Positions 7,773 to 16,043 of a DNA stretch of 45,718 nt are shown here, in pieces. This DNA comes from Nitrospirota bacterium. Its GTDB lineage: Bacteria; Nitrospirota; 9FT-COMBO-42-15; HDB-SIOI813. The stretch is from NCBI GenBank assembly GCA_020851375.1, contig JADZCV010000003.1, forward strand, positions 1 through 45,718. Direction: 5' to 3'. Below the pieces are notes generated by a model. The model was given only the letters and a program-made list of their open reading frames with translations. It was not told the DNA's origin and made no database searches. Position numbers and translations under genes: made by a program. Positions within the stretch are counted from its first letter, which is position 1. Each line of letters starts with the position of its first letter.

Positions 7773-8170
7773 TATCCTTCTATGACCTTTACCTGTGCCT
7801 TGCGCTCTCTTGGCCCATCGAACTCACAGAAGAATATTGATTGCCATGTGCCAAGGGCCGGCTCGCCCTTATCAATCATTATATGTACCGAAGAGCCAAC
7901 TATACTTGTCTTTATGTGAGCTGCAGAGTTGCCTTCAGCATGCATATAACCGCTCTCCAGCGGTATTAAATCATCAAGCTTATCAATAAAGTCCCTCATA
8001 ACGTCCGGATCCGCCCCTTCATTTATTGTTATTCCAGCAGTAGTATGAGGAACGAATATGGTGCATATGCCTTCTCTTACGCCAAGGTCATTAATCACTC
8101 TTCTAACCTCATTGGTTATGTCAATTAGTTCTATCTGCTTTTTTGATTTTATCGCAAGAATTTTAATCAT
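7772..8170 (-). CDS. YjbQ / UPF0047 family protein
   Basis: This 132-residue protein matches the YjbQ (UPF0047) family in length and motifs: VPHTTAGITINEGADPDV (about 46-63), YMHAEGNSAAHIK (80-92) and GTWQSIFFCEFDGPRERK near the end. Members fold as small beta-rich oligomers with a conserved His/Glu site; some have weak thiamine-phosphate synthase activity in vitro, and the real role is unsettled. It is the first gene ahead of frdA, joined by a one-base stop/start overlap. Nothing in the sequence ties it functionally to fumarate reduction. Confidence 0.88.
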   Translation of the reverse strand: MIKILAIKSKKQIELIDITNEVRRVINDLGVREGICTIFVPHTTAGITINEGADPDVMRDFIDKLDDLIPLESGYMHAEGNSAAHIKTSIVGSSVHIMIDKGEPALGTWQSIFFCEFDGPRERKAQVKVIEG

Positions 8171-8235
8171 ATATTTCTGACTGACAATTTGTCAAGAAAT
8201 TTTTACAGACACATTTTGGGCCTTGATAAAAATAG

Positions 8236-8293
8236 GGATAAAAATAGGGACAGCGACTATTTAATTAAATAGTCGCTGTCCCTATTTTTATCC
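8236..8293. repeat. Perfect 58-bp palindrome made of two RAYT-associated repeats
   Basis: The two 29-base arms are exact reverse complements around the centre TTAATTAA (8261-8268). Each arm contains GGGACAGCGACTATTT, the same repeat that bounds the RAYT island at 667-690 and 4265-4290. Two REP units in inverted orientation form a REPIN-like element, mobilised in trans by a RAYT. A short direct repeat (ATAAAAATAGGG) precedes the left arm. It lies just after the gcvPB stop, so its transcript would form a strong hairpin and may end or stabilise the gcv mRNA. Confidence 0.85.
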
Positions 8294-8294
8294 G

Positions 8295-9746
8295 CTACTT
8301 TTGCTTTATCCAGCGCAGGTTCGGCTTTTTTACTGCCATGGCCTCATCAAGACGCCTGACTATCTTCGTATGCGGGGCGCCCTTTACCAACTCAGGATTG
8401 TCTTCAGCCTCTTTCGCAATAGATATCATTGCATCACAAAATGAGTCGAGTGTCTCCCTCGGCTCAGTCTCAGTAGGCTCAATCATAATCGCCTCTTCAA
8501 CGATAAGGGGGAAGTTTACAGTAGGAGGATGGAATCCGTAATCCTGAAGCCGCTTGGCCACGTCCCATGAGTGGACGCCCTTAGCCTTTTGATATTTTGC
8601 TGAAAAGACGCACTCGTGCATGCATGGGACATTGTTGGGTATATAGTAATAATCCTTCAGTCGCTTCTTGATATAGTTGGCATTAAGAACCGCATTTTCG
8701 CTGACCTCTTTCAGCCCTTTGGCGCCCATTCTTTTAATATAGGCATATGCCCTGACAAGTACTCCGAAGTTTCCATAGAAAGAGTGAACAGTCCCAACAC
8801 TCTGCGGCCGGTTATAGTCCAGGTAATATCTGTCGCCATCCTTTTCCACTGTCGGTACAGGTATGAAGGGTGTCAGTTTCTCTGAAACACCGATCGGACC
8901 GGCGCCAGGGCCTCCGCCGCCATGTGGAGTAGAAAAGGTCTTGTGAAGGTTGAAGTGTACGACATCAAATCCCATATCACCCGGCCTAACAATTCCAAGC
9001 AAGGCATTAAGGTTAGCGCCATCCATATACATAAGGGCGCCGGCGTCATGGACCAGCCCTGATATTTCCGCAATATCCTTTTCAAAAAGGCCCAGAGTAT
9101 TCGGATTCGTCAGCATCACTGCTGCAGTCTCTGTATCAAGGACCTTCTTCAACTCTTCGACATCAACAAGCCCTTCCTTACTCGATTTTATTACAACCGC
9201 CTCATAACCGACAAGGGCCGCACTCGCAGGGTTTGTCCCGTGGGCAGAATCAGGGATTATGACCTTGTGCCTTGGATTCCCGTGGGCCTCATGATAAGCC
9301 CTTATAACGAGCAGACCAGTTAGCTCACCATGAGCGCCGGCTACAGGTTGTAGAGAGACACTGTCAACACCGCCTATCTCTTTGAGCAATCCCTCCAACT
9401 CATACATCATCCTAAGAGCCCCCTGAGACAACTCCTCAGGCTGAAGCGGATGTGCATTAATAAGACCCGGTGTCTTCGCCGCCTCTTCATTCACCTTGGG
9501 ATTATATTTCATTGTGCAGGAGCCGAGCGGGTAGAAGCCAAGGTCAACACCGTAGTTTAACCTTGAGAGATTTGTGAAATGACGAATCAACTCAATTTCA
9601 CTCACTTCAGGCAAGCCAACCGGCGTATCCTTAATCAATTCTTTTGGAAGCAGACTCTGCAGTTCTGATTCACGCACATCCAGCGCAGGCAGGGAATATG
9701 CCCTGCGGCCCGGTGCGCCTTTTTTAAATATGAGTTGTTCTGACAT
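8295..9746 (-). CDS. gcvPB: Glycine dehydrogenase (decarboxylating) subunit 2, P-protein beta part
   Basis: The 483-residue protein is the C-terminal half of the split P-protein of the glycine cleavage system. With GcvPA it decarboxylates glycine with PLP and passes the aminomethyl group to lipoyl-GcvH. The PLP lysine lies in [19 protein letters not shown]; the N-terminus has [12 protein letters not shown] and [13 protein letters not shown], both typical. I start at 9746 (MSEQL) with GGTGG upstream; the frame is open to 9770. It follows gcvPA after a 105-base spacer filled with C/G-rich hairpins, and its end touches the 58-bp palindrome. Confidence 0.95.
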   Translation of the reverse strand: MSEQLIFKKGAPGRRAYSLPALDVRESELQSLLPKELIKDTPVGLPEVSEIELIRHFTNLSRLNYGVDLGFYPLGSCTMKYNPKVNEEAAKTPGLINAHPLQPEELSQGALRMMYELEGLLKEIGGVDSVSLQPVAGAHGELTGLLVIRAYHEAHGNPRHKVIIPDSAHGTNPASAALVGYEAVVIKSSKEGLVDVEELKKVLDTETAAVMLTNPNTLGLFEKDIAEISGLVHDAGALMYMDGANLNALLGIVRPGDMGFDVVHFNLHKTFSTPHGGGGPGAGPIGVSEKLTPFIPVPTVEKDGDRYYLDYNRPQSVGTVHSFYGNFGVLVRAYAYIKRMGAKGLKEVSENAVLNANYIKKRLKDYYYIPNNVPCMHECVFSAKYQKAKGVHSWDVAKRLQDYGFHPPTVNFPLIVEEAIMIEPTETEPRETLDSFCDAMISIAKEAEDNPELVKGAPHTKIVRRLDEAMAVKKPNLRWIKQK

Positions 9747-9775
9747 CTTTCGTTTCCACCGTAAAATCACGATTC

Positions 9776-9851
9776 AAATCCCCCCTATCCCCCCTTTACT
9801 AAAGGGGGGAACTAAATTTCCCCCTTTGAAAAAGGGGGAGTAAGGGGGATT
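9776..9851. repeat. Two G/C-rich hairpins between gcvPA and gcvPB
   Basis: CCCCCTTTACTAAAGGGGG-like and CCCCCTTTGAAAAAGGGGG-like stem-loops stand next to each other. They form a dispersed-repeat-like element distinct from the GTCATTCC family. In the mRNA they would separate gcvPA and gcvPB with two stable stems, which could affect their ratio. Confidence 0.7.
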
Positions 9852-11186
9852 TTATTTTGCCAATACAGCAACTAATCTGTCTATCTCTTCGCGTGTCCGT
9901 TTCTCTGTTACCGCAAACAGGATGTGATTCTCCAGTTCAGGATAATAAACCCCCAGATCAAGCCCGCCCAGTATCTTTTCCGAAATTAATTTCTCCTGAA
10001 TCTCCTTTGGCGATACAGGGGTCTTTACAACGAACTCCTTAAACACGTGTGATGTAAATGGCATTGAATATCCTTTAAGCCCGCCAATTCGCTGCCTTGC
10101 ATATGCTGTCTTCTGAACACAAAGGTTCGCTGCATCCCTGAGACCCTGCTTTCCCATGGCCGCCATATAGACGGTCGCGGTAAGTGCAACAAGGGCCTCA
10201 TTGGTGCAGATATTGGAAGTCGCCCTCTCCCTCTTTATATGCTGCTCCCTCGTCTGGAAGGTCAGGCAATAGCCGGTCTTGCCTTCTGAGTCTACTGTAC
10301 CACCGACTATCCTCCCCGGCATCTTACGGACGTGCTCCATTCTGGTTGCAAAGAAACCGAGATAAGGTCCGCCAAAATTAAGAGGTATGCCAAGCGGCTG
10401 TCCCTCGCCGACCACTATGTCCGCACCAAGTTCGCCGGGGGATTTAAGCAAGCCAAGTGCTATAGGATCTGCCACAATAACGGCAAGCGCACCATGCCTG
10501 TGCGCAATTTCTATAATAGCCCTTATATCTTCGACACTGCCAAAGAAGTTCGGATATTGTATAACCACGACTGCCGTCTTATCTGAAATTGACTGTGAAA
10601 GCCTCTCAGGATCAGTGACCCCGTTATTCCACCCTATTGTCTTTACAGGCAGCTTGATCCCGAACAGATATGTGTCCAGCACCTTTCGATACCGGGGATT
10701 TACTGCAGATGAAACAACAATCTCATCCCTTTTGGTAATACGCGTAGCCATAAGCGCTGCCTCAGCCATTGCAGTGGCGCCGTCATACATGGATGCGTTG
10801 GACACCTCCATCCCTGTGAGCTCGCATATCATCGTCTGGTATTCATATATTGTCTGGAGTACACCCTGACTCATCTCAGCCTGATAAGGAGTATACGCAG
10901 TGTAGAACTCTGAACGTGAAACAATATGAGGGACTACACTTGGTATGAAGTGGTCATAGGCACCGCCTCCCAGAAAAGATGCATATTCCCCTGTGTGGGC
11001 ATTCATCCCTCCGAGTACACCCACATAATTCAGCAATTCAAGCTCAGAAAGGGCGGAAGGTATGTTCAGATCCCTTTTGAGCCTTAAGTCATCAGGAATA
11101 TAATTGAACAGTTCGGCGATTGAAGATACCCCGATAGTGTTGAGCATCTCCTTCTGATCATTTGCTGTATTTGGAATATATTCCAT
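9852..11186 (-). CDS. gcvPA: Glycine dehydrogenase (decarboxylating) subunit 1, P-protein alpha part
   Basis: This 444-residue protein is the N-terminal half of the P-protein. It begins MEYIPNTANDQKEMLNTIG, then LNYVGVLGGMNAHTGEYASFLGG-type text (given here in part), YTPYQAEMSQGVLQ and MTGMEVSNASMYDGATA-like motifs, all characteristic. It lacks the PLP lysine, which GcvPB supplies. Length matches GcvPA of other split systems. It follows gcvT after 46 bases; the spacer contains GTTCGACAAGCTCAC, a piece also present in the 33-kb repeats. No gcvH sits between gcvT and gcvPA, where it is often found. Confidence 0.95.
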   Translation of the reverse strand: MEYIPNTANDQKEMLNTIGVSSIAELFNYIPDDLRLKRDLNIPSALSELELLNYVGVLGGMNAHTGEYASFLGGGAYDHFIPSVVPHIVSRSEFYTAYTPYQAEMSQGVLQTIYEYQTMICELTGMEVSNASMYDGATAMAEAALMATRITKRDEIVVSSAVNPRYRKVLDTYLFGIKLPVKTIGWNNGVTDPERLSQSISDKTAVVVIQYPNFFGSVEDIRAIIEIAHRHGALAVIVADPIALGLLKSPGELGADIVVGEGQPLGIPLNFGGPYLGFFATRMEHVRKMPGRIVGGTVDSEGKTGYCLTFQTREQHIKRERATSNICTNEALVALTATVYMAAMGKQGLRDAANLCVQKTAYARQRIGGLKGYSMPFTSHVFKEFVVKTPVSPKEIQEKLISEKILGGLDLGVYYPELENHILFAVTEKRTREEIDRLVAVLAK

Positions 11187-11232
11187 TAGTCCGATAAAAC
11201 CACTGCAGGTTGTTCGACAAGCTCACTGCCGG

Positions 11233-12330
11233 CTATTTTCCCTTCACCTTTCTGTAAAATGGCAGCTCTGCTACTACAGAAACGGCAGCCTTGCCTCGTA
11301 TATCTATAAGTATCTCTGTCCCTGGAGCCGAGTATTGAGGAAGGACAAACCCCATACCTATACCTTTCTTGAGTGTTGGGGAGAAATTGCCGCTGGTAAC
11401 AACGCCAAGGGTCTTCCCATTGGAGTAAATCCTGCAGCCATGCCTTGGGACACCCTTCTGAAGGAGTTCAAAGCCGACAAGCTTCCTCTCCAAACCTTTA
11501 TCACGCTTCCTTAGGATAGCCTCCCGGCCTGTGAAGTCTCCCTTGTCAAAGTCAACGGCCCTGTCAAGACTGGCCTCCAGAGGCGTCGTAGTATCATCCA
11601 TATCATTACCATATAGTGGATAACCCATCTCAAGCCTCAGAGTGTCACGGCATCCAAGCCCTGCAGGTTTAATTCCGGATTCCTCACCCTTCTTCAATAT
11701 GGCATCCCATATACCAGGTGCAATCATAGCAGGGAGAAATATCTCATAGCCCCTCTCCCCTGTAAATCCTGTCCTTGCTATGTATGCATCCATGCCTCCA
11801 AGTCGCCCTTCCACAAAATTCTTCAACCTGACAGGCGCCAGATCCACATCAGTCAGATCCTGCAGTATTTCTAATGATTTTGGGCCCTGAATTGCTATCT
11901 GTGCAATACTGTCACCCAAATCCACTATTGTTACATTTTGAACATTTTTTGCGTTTGCATTAATCCAGTTAAGACACTTATCCCTGTTAGCGGCATTGAC
12001 ACATACGATGAATGATGCCCTTTTGAGTTTATAAATTATCAGGTCATCTATTACGCCGCCATCATTGTTGCAAAACAGCGTATAACATGCCTGTCCTGCA
12101 CGCAGGGTATCAATATCTGCTGTAGAAAGCCGCTGAAGGAAACCCTTTGCCCCCTGGCCGTCAACCTGGATCCGGCCCATGTGCGAGACATCAAACAGGC
12201 CGGCTGTCGTTCTGACAGCCTTGTGTTCCTCAAGCACCCCGGAGTATGAAACCGGCATCTCCCAACCCGCAAACTCAACAAACTGGGCATTCAGCGCCTT
12301 ATGTGCTTCATATAATACAGTCCGTTTCAT
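11233..12330 (-). CDS. gcvT: Aminomethyltransferase, glycine cleavage T-protein
   Basis: The 365-residue protein transfers the methylene group from aminomethyl-lipoyl-GcvH to tetrahydrofolate and releases ammonia. It shows FAGWEMPVSYSGVLEEH near the start, GLFDVSHMGRI (44-54), GGVIDDLIIYK (91-101, with the catalytic Asp at 95/96), and YPLYGNDMDDTTTPLEASL. Length is that of GcvT (about 364). It is the first gene of gcvT-gcvPA-gcvPB and has a good predicted promoter just upstream. I saw no tandem glycine riboswitch in the 94-base leader region. Confidence 0.95.
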   Translation of the reverse strand: MKRTVLYEAHKALNAQFVEFAGWEMPVSYSGVLEEHKAVRTTAGLFDVSHMGRIQVDGQGAKGFLQRLSTADIDTLRAGQACYTLFCNNDGGVIDDLIIYKLKRASFIVCVNAANRDKCLNWINANAKNVQNVTIVDLGDSIAQIAIQGPKSLEILQDLTDVDLAPVRLKNFVEGRLGGMDAYIARTGFTGERGYEIFLPAMIAPGIWDAILKKGEESGIKPAGLGCRDTLRLEMGYPLYGNDMDDTTTPLEASLDRAVDFDKGDFTGREAILRKRDKGLERKLVGFELLQKGVPRHGCRIYSNGKTLGVVTSGNFSPTLKKGIGMGFVLPQYSAPGTEILIDIRGKAAVSVVAELPFYRKVKGK

Positions 12331-12358
12331 TAAATGGCATCCCCCTCAGGAGTTTTTT

Positions 12359-12387
12359 ACTATAAACCAAGGGGGGATAAAATTCAA
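12359..12387 (-). promoter_or_regulatory. Predicted sigma70-type promoter of gcvT
   Basis: On the minus strand TTGAAT (-35, 12382-12387) and TATAGT (-10, 12359-12364) are separated by 17 bases. It lies about 29 bases before the gcvT ATG. A GAGGGGG ribosome site follows. Prediction from consensus only. Confidence 0.5.
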
Positions 12388-12424
12388 GTATATTGATTTT
12401 AGAGGTGATGCATAAAAGTTTGCG

Positions 12425-13186
12425 TTAAGAGCTCTTAAATCGTAAAAACGATTTTATAATCTGGTAAGCCGATACCGCCATCTGGGTGCAAAAGGAGACT
12501 GTCATCACACCGCCTGAGACGATAACTATATAGACGCCGTTCTGATACGTCCGCGCCAGATTCCATGACAGGATGTCACAGAACATGGCGACCAGCGGCG
12601 CGGTAATCACTATCCACTTGATCCATTTCAGCTCTCTCACCTCAATCCTGGCAAAGCAGGTAATAAACCCGGAGATAAAAAACAGGAACGTCATCCCGTT
12701 GAAATGGATATGGGAGACCCTGACTAATGTCTTTAATCCCATTCCCCTGTCAACCTTTGTGAGCGCCGCAACATCCTGATAGCCGGATAATTTGCGGAAC
12801 GAATCCGGGCCGTGGCAGATAAGGCAGTTTCTTTCCATTATAGGCCTGATCCTGGCATCGTATGTGACCTCATCACTGCCGGAACGGATCCAGTCAATGA
12901 TCGTTTTCTTCTCCGCGTCCGTGGCGAAGACGCTCATAGTCGTCTTTAACTTAGATTCCAAAACGCTGGAGTCCCTTTTACCATAATACCTCTCACGTAT
13001 ACTCTCTGCAGACAGGCCGAATATGCCTCCCTTGCCGGAATGGCTCTCCCAGATCTGCGCCAGATTAAAAACATAGGCGATACTCAAACAGACAACAGTC
13101 ACCAGAAACAATAGCCTGAAGCTGACCGGCAGCCTGTCAAACTTCAGGAGATTACTGACTTCTTTCATCTGCTGTTTTCTGTCCAC
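12425..13186 (-). CDS. Membrane protein with a single c-type haem motif
   Basis: The 253-residue protein has one hydrophobic helix near 22-42, an extramembrane region with CLICH (121-125) as a CxxCH haem c site in NCLICHGPDSF, and three more helices (about 160-178, 188-206 and 216-238). The haem domain should face the periplasm. It could pass or receive electrons at the membrane, but no partner cytochrome or oxidase genes flank it. I chose the GTG at 13186, which has GGAGG 6 bases upstream; an ATG at 13168 is less well placed. The gene is alone between gcvT and the SugE-like gene. I cannot name a family with certainty. Confidence 0.7.
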   Translation of the reverse strand: MDRKQQMKEVSNLLKFDRLPVSFRLLFLVTVVCLSIAYVFNLAQIWESHSGKGGIFGLSAESIRERYYGKRDSSVLESKLKTTMSVFATDAEKKTIIDWIRSGSDEVTYDARIRPIMERNCLICHGPDSFRKLSGYQDVAALTKVDRGMGLKTLVRVSHIHFNGMTFLFFISGFITCFARIEVRELKWIKWIVITAPLVAMFCDILSWNLARTYQNGVYIVIVSGGVMTVSFCTQMAVSAYQIIKSFLRFKSS

Positions 13187-13253
13187 GCATTTCCTCCACG
13201 ATAATGGTTGATGTTGTGCGACGCCTCAAAATAATCTTTTCCAATATACAATA

Positions 13254-13580
13254 TCATTGTCCTGAAGTTGACGCAATCTTAAGCCCCACCACACCTGCGA
13301 CGATGAGCGTAATGCAAATAATGCGCAACAACCCACGCGGCTCACCGAGGAACAGCATTCCGATAATAGCCGTGCCTGCAGCGCCGATCCCCGTCCACAC
13401 GGCATAGCTTGTGCCAACAGGTATCTGTTTAAGCGCTGCCGACAGCAGGCAGAAACTGGCAATCATGGCGCATATGGTCGCCACGCTTGGCCAGAGTCTG
13501 GAAAAGCCTTCCGTGTATTTAAGACCAATGGCCCATCCGATTTCGAAAAGGCCGGCAATTACTATATATATCCAGGCCAT
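13254..13580 (-). CDS. Small multidrug resistance protein, SugE/Gdx type
   Basis: This 108-residue protein has four hydrophobic helices and the SMR signature: GLFEIGWAIGLKYTEGF (with the essential Glu in helix 1) and IPVGTSYAVWTGIGAAGTA. The GLKYT.GF and IPVGTSYAVWTGIGA wording is closer to SugE/Gdx guanidinium exporters than to EmrE. I use the ATG at 13580; the frame is open to 13634 but the added N-terminus is not family-like. I looked upstream for guanidine riboswitches (ykkC, mini-ykkC) and saw none. Single-gene SMR transporters work as antiparallel homodimers. Confidence 0.88.
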   Translation of the reverse strand: MAWIYIVIAGLFEIGWAIGLKYTEGFSRLWPSVATICAMIASFCLLSAALKQIPVGTSYAVWTGIGAAGTAIIGMLFLGEPRGLLRIICITLIVAGVVGLKIASTSGQ

Positions 13581-13671
13581 GATTTCAATAGTGTAAGGGA
13601 TAACGCTCAGCGACCGCACCGTATAATACGCCATCAGGACAGAAAATACAATTCCGGTAACTTGTTTTATG

Positions 13672-13700
13672 TTGACCTTATCAGAGATAGAACCTACAAT
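13672..13700 (+). promoter_or_regulatory. Predicted sigma70-type promoter upstream of prmA
   Basis: TTGACC (13672-13677) and TACAAT (13695-13700) stand 17 bases apart, each one mismatch from consensus. Transcription would run through the tandem repeat at 13735-14003 before prmA, giving a long structured leader. Prediction only. Confidence 0.5.
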
Positions 13701-13734
13701 TGAGTATTACGTAAGTGTTTTTTCAAGGGAAACG

Positions 13735-14003
13735 TCATGAGTCTCAGGCTCACCAGGGTTCATGAAAACGTCATTACCACTCCCCGCTTAAATCATGCGG
13801 GGACAGTTTTCGTGGAAAAGACGGGTATACGGGGATTTTCGGACGAACCATCATGAGCCTCAGGCTCACCAGGGTTCATGAAAACGTCATTCCCGCGTAA
13901 GCGGGAATCCAGACCGAGGCCTGGTTCTGGATTCCAACTCCCCGCTTAAATCCTGCGGGGACAGGTTCCGTGGGAATGACGGGTATACGTGGATTTTCGG
14001 ATG
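13735..14003. repeat. Tandem, diverged repeat units carrying a GTCATTCC palindrome
   Basis: Two units begin with CATGAG(T/C)CTCAGGCTCACC at 13736 and 13852 and end with GGGTATACG(G/T)GGATTTTCGGA. The second unit contains a full palindrome (GTCATTCCCGCG... to ...GGGAATGAC, about 13887-13980); the first has a decayed one. The region fills the space between the SugE-like gene and prmA, and its last bases supply the ribosome-binding region of prmA. Confidence 0.75.
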
Positions 14004-14864
14004 AACATAATGAACTGGTTGCAAATATCTTTTACTATTGAAGTTGAGGACTTAAAACGGGCGGAGGATGCATTGTCGAGCGCAGGGGCCCTTGCAGTTA
14101 CGCTTATGAGTCCGGGACACACAGAAGGGCTGCCCCCAGAGGGCCGTATAACAGGACTTTTTCCTTCGCAGACAGATATTTGTTCTACAAGCGCATTCCT
14201 GAGTTCCGAGCTCAGGATTGACCCCCTGCCCGACTTCCAGGCAGAATACCTTGAAGACCGCGACTGGACACGGGCATGGATAGACAACTTCCGTCCCATG
14301 CAGTTTGGCAAAAACATCTGGGTCTGCCCCCATGGCTTCGAGTTTCCAAATCCCTCTGCTGTAAACATTGTAATAGACCCAGGGCAGGCATTCGGGACCG
14401 GCACTCATCCTACCACTGCCCTTTGTCTCGAATGGATAGACAGGAACAATCTGCAGGATTTGGAGGTAGTTGACTATGGGTGCGGCTCCGGAATCCTCGC
14501 CATTGCCGCAGGAAAGGTTGGAGCGAGGCATGTGTGGGCAACTGATAATGACCCAGATGCACTAAGGATAGCTGATGAGAACATCCGGAAGAACTGCGTG
14601 GAGTCTTGCGTGACAGTGCTGCCTCCTGAGGCCATGAAGCCCTGCAAGGCGGATGTCATCATAGCAAATATCCTCCTCAAACCCCTCATATCACTTGCAC
14701 CCAAATTTGCAGATATTTTACCTCCGGGAGGCACAGTCGTGCTCTCGGGCCTGCTTGAAGAACAGGTTGACGACATCGTCAAGACATACAGCAAATGGTT
14801 CGACTTGAAGCGCCCTGTTATAAAGAATAACTGGGCACTGGTAGAGGGGATACGTGTCTCATAA
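14001..14864 (+). CDS. prmA: Ribosomal protein L11 methyltransferase
   Basis: The 287-residue protein trimethylates ribosomal protein L11 using S-adenosylmethionine. An N-terminal substrate-binding region precedes IDPGQAFGTGTHPTTALCLE, the PrmA hallmark, then the SAM motif VDYGCGSGILAIAAGKVGA and the NILLKPL motif IV. Length matches PrmA (about 293). The ATG at 14001 has GGA 7 bases upstream; an ATG at 14010 and a GTG at 13989 are alternatives, the latter inside the repeat. It overlaps the next methyltransferase gene by 11 bases. Confidence 0.93.
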   Translation: MNIMNWLQISFTIEVEDLKRAEDALSSAGALAVTLMSPGHTEGLPPEGRITGLFPSQTDICSTSAFLSSELRIDPLPDFQAEYLEDRDWTRAWIDNFRPMQFGKNIWVCPHGFEFPNPSAVNIVIDPGQAFGTGTHPTTALCLEWIDRNNLQDLEVVDYGCGSGILAIAAGKVGARHVWATDNDPDALRIADENIRKNCVESCVTVLPPEAMKPCKADVIIANILLKPLISLAPKFADILPPGGTVVLSGLLEEQVDDIVKTYSKWFDLKRPVIKNNWALVEGIRVS

Positions 14865-15378
14865 CCCTGATCCTGCACAGCTACTCGTTGAGTTTCTACC
14901 CCTTCTGCAAAAAGGCAGGGCCCTCGATGTGGCAATGGGAAAGGGCCGGAATGCACTCTTTCTTGCATCACATGGCTTCAAAGTGACCGGACTTGAAAAG
15001 GATAAGGAATCAATTGATGTGTGCAGGGCAAGTGCCAGGGATACCGGGCTCAATATTGAAATCCGGGAGACAGACCTGGAAGATATGGCATCATACAAAA
15101 TAGAGAACTCTTCATATGACCTCGTCATCTGCTTCTGCTACATGCAACGGAACCTTATCCCTTTGATGAAAGAGGCGCTGAAGCCTGGCGGCATCATCAT
15201 ATACGAAACGTTCCTGATAGATGAACACCTGACAACCGGCCATCCAAAACGTCGCGAATTCTGCTTTGAGCACAATGAACTTCTACACAACTTCCGGGAT
15301 TTCCGCATCATGTACTACAGGGAGGGACAGGACGCCAATGGGACATACAAGGCAAGCCTTGTGGCACAGAAGAATTAG
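14854..15378 (+). CDS. Class I SAM-dependent methyltransferase, TehB-like
   Basis: This 174-residue protein has motif I ALDVAMGKGRNALFLASHG (about 23-41), an acidic motif II (GLEKD) and motif IV YDLVICFCYMQRNLIP followed by LKPGGIIIYETF. This pattern is that of small TehB/UbiE-like methyltransferases. The substrate cannot be read from sequence; TehB proteins are linked to tellurite and thiol methylation. It starts with GTG inside the end of prmA (11-base overlap), so the two are translationally coupled. Its end overlaps the end of the convergent vapC remnant by 4 bases. Confidence 0.8.
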   Translation: MSHNPDPAQLLVEFLPLLQKGRALDVAMGKGRNALFLASHGFKVTGLEKDKESIDVCRASARDTGLNIEIRETDLEDMASYKIENSSYDLVICFCYMQRNLIPLMKEALKPGGIIIYETFLIDEHLTTGHPKRREFCFEHNELLHNFRDFRIMYYREGQDANGTYKASLVAQKN

Positions 15379-15781
15379 TGTCGCCTTCTCTTCTTATCCC
15401 ATAAAACCATGACATCATAATCAGCAATCAAGCGGTCATTGGTGATTATAGACATCTTTTCTATCCATGCCTGTGCCACGAGCATGCGGTCAAAAGGGTC
15501 TCTGTTATGATCCGGCAGGCTGTAGGTATGGAGTGCATGAACTAATTGTATCGGAAGGCCGGCTATATTATTGGCAACCATCTGGTCCGGAATAAACTTT
15601 TCAGGCTTATCAGGAAGTTTCAACCTGCGCAGTTTTGTCTTAATCGCTATTTCCCAGCAACTGGCAGAACTTGAAATACCTCATTCGATTCGTCTGCTAT
15701 AATTTCACGTACAGGGGGGATTAACCTTTCATCATCCATAACCCACCACAAAAAAATGTGGGTATCCAGCAAAGCCTTCAC
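15375..15781 (-). pseudogene. VapC-type PIN toxin, frameshifted
   Basis: The first part starts at a GTG (15779-15781) overlapping the antitoxin stop and reads KALLDTHIFLWWVMDDERL, with the first PIN Asp. After a run of three T (reverse complement near 15673-15676) the frame meets a stop. One extra T would join it to SSSASCWEIAIKTKLRRL and the remaining PIN text, DPFDRMLVAQAWIEK and TND, ending at 15375. So a single-base deletion has split an otherwise complete type II toxin (an intact gene would give about 134 residues). A sequencing error is possible because it lies in a short homopolymer. Confidence 0.8.
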
Positions 15782-16011
15782 TTATCAAATTCCTTCAAAA
15801 GTCCTTCAGGCAGTGGTTTCAGGAAGTTCCGGGACATTACAACCTTGCCCTTTGCACTCCCTGGCTTTCTTTTGGCTGACAGAGCGAAAACAGGACTTAT
15901 ACGGGCAATGGGTTTACCCGCTTTGGCAATCAATATATCCTCGCCGCTCTCGACGCGCTTCAAAATTGCAGACAGGTGTGTTTTTGCATCATGTATGTTT
16001 ATCATATGCAT
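15778..16011 (-). CDS. Phd/YefM-family antitoxin
   Basis: The 77-residue protein has the Phd/YefM start MHMINIHDAKTHLSAIL, then ILIAKAGKPIARI, the DNA-binding fold of these antitoxins, and a C-terminal tail that binds the toxin. It precedes the VapC-type gene with a stop/start overlap. AGGAGG lies 8 bases before the ATG at 16011. It should repress its own promoter and neutralise the toxin. Its frame is intact although the toxin frame is broken. Confidence 0.88.
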   Translation of the reverse strand: MHMINIHDAKTHLSAILKRVESGEDILIAKAGKPIARISPVFALSAKRKPGSAKGKVVMSRNFLKPLPEGLLKEFDK

Positions 16012-16043
16012 AGGATGAACCTCCTGACATGTAGTTAGTCAAG

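Noticed and set aside
10387-10869. 160-codon plus-strand open frame inside gcvPA
   Set aside because: It has no recognisable motif and lies wholly opposite a conserved gcvPA region.
12331-12424. Possible glycine riboswitch before gcvT
   Set aside because: The leader is too short and lacks the tandem aptamer cores; only a promoter and ribosome site are seen.
13581-13734. Possible guanidine riboswitch before the SugE-like gene
   Set aside because: None of the ykkC, mini-ykkC or guanidine-III core motifs could be found on the minus strand.
13735-14003. CRISPR array
   Set aside because: There are only two diverged units of unequal length with no spacer pattern; they match the dispersed palindromic repeats.
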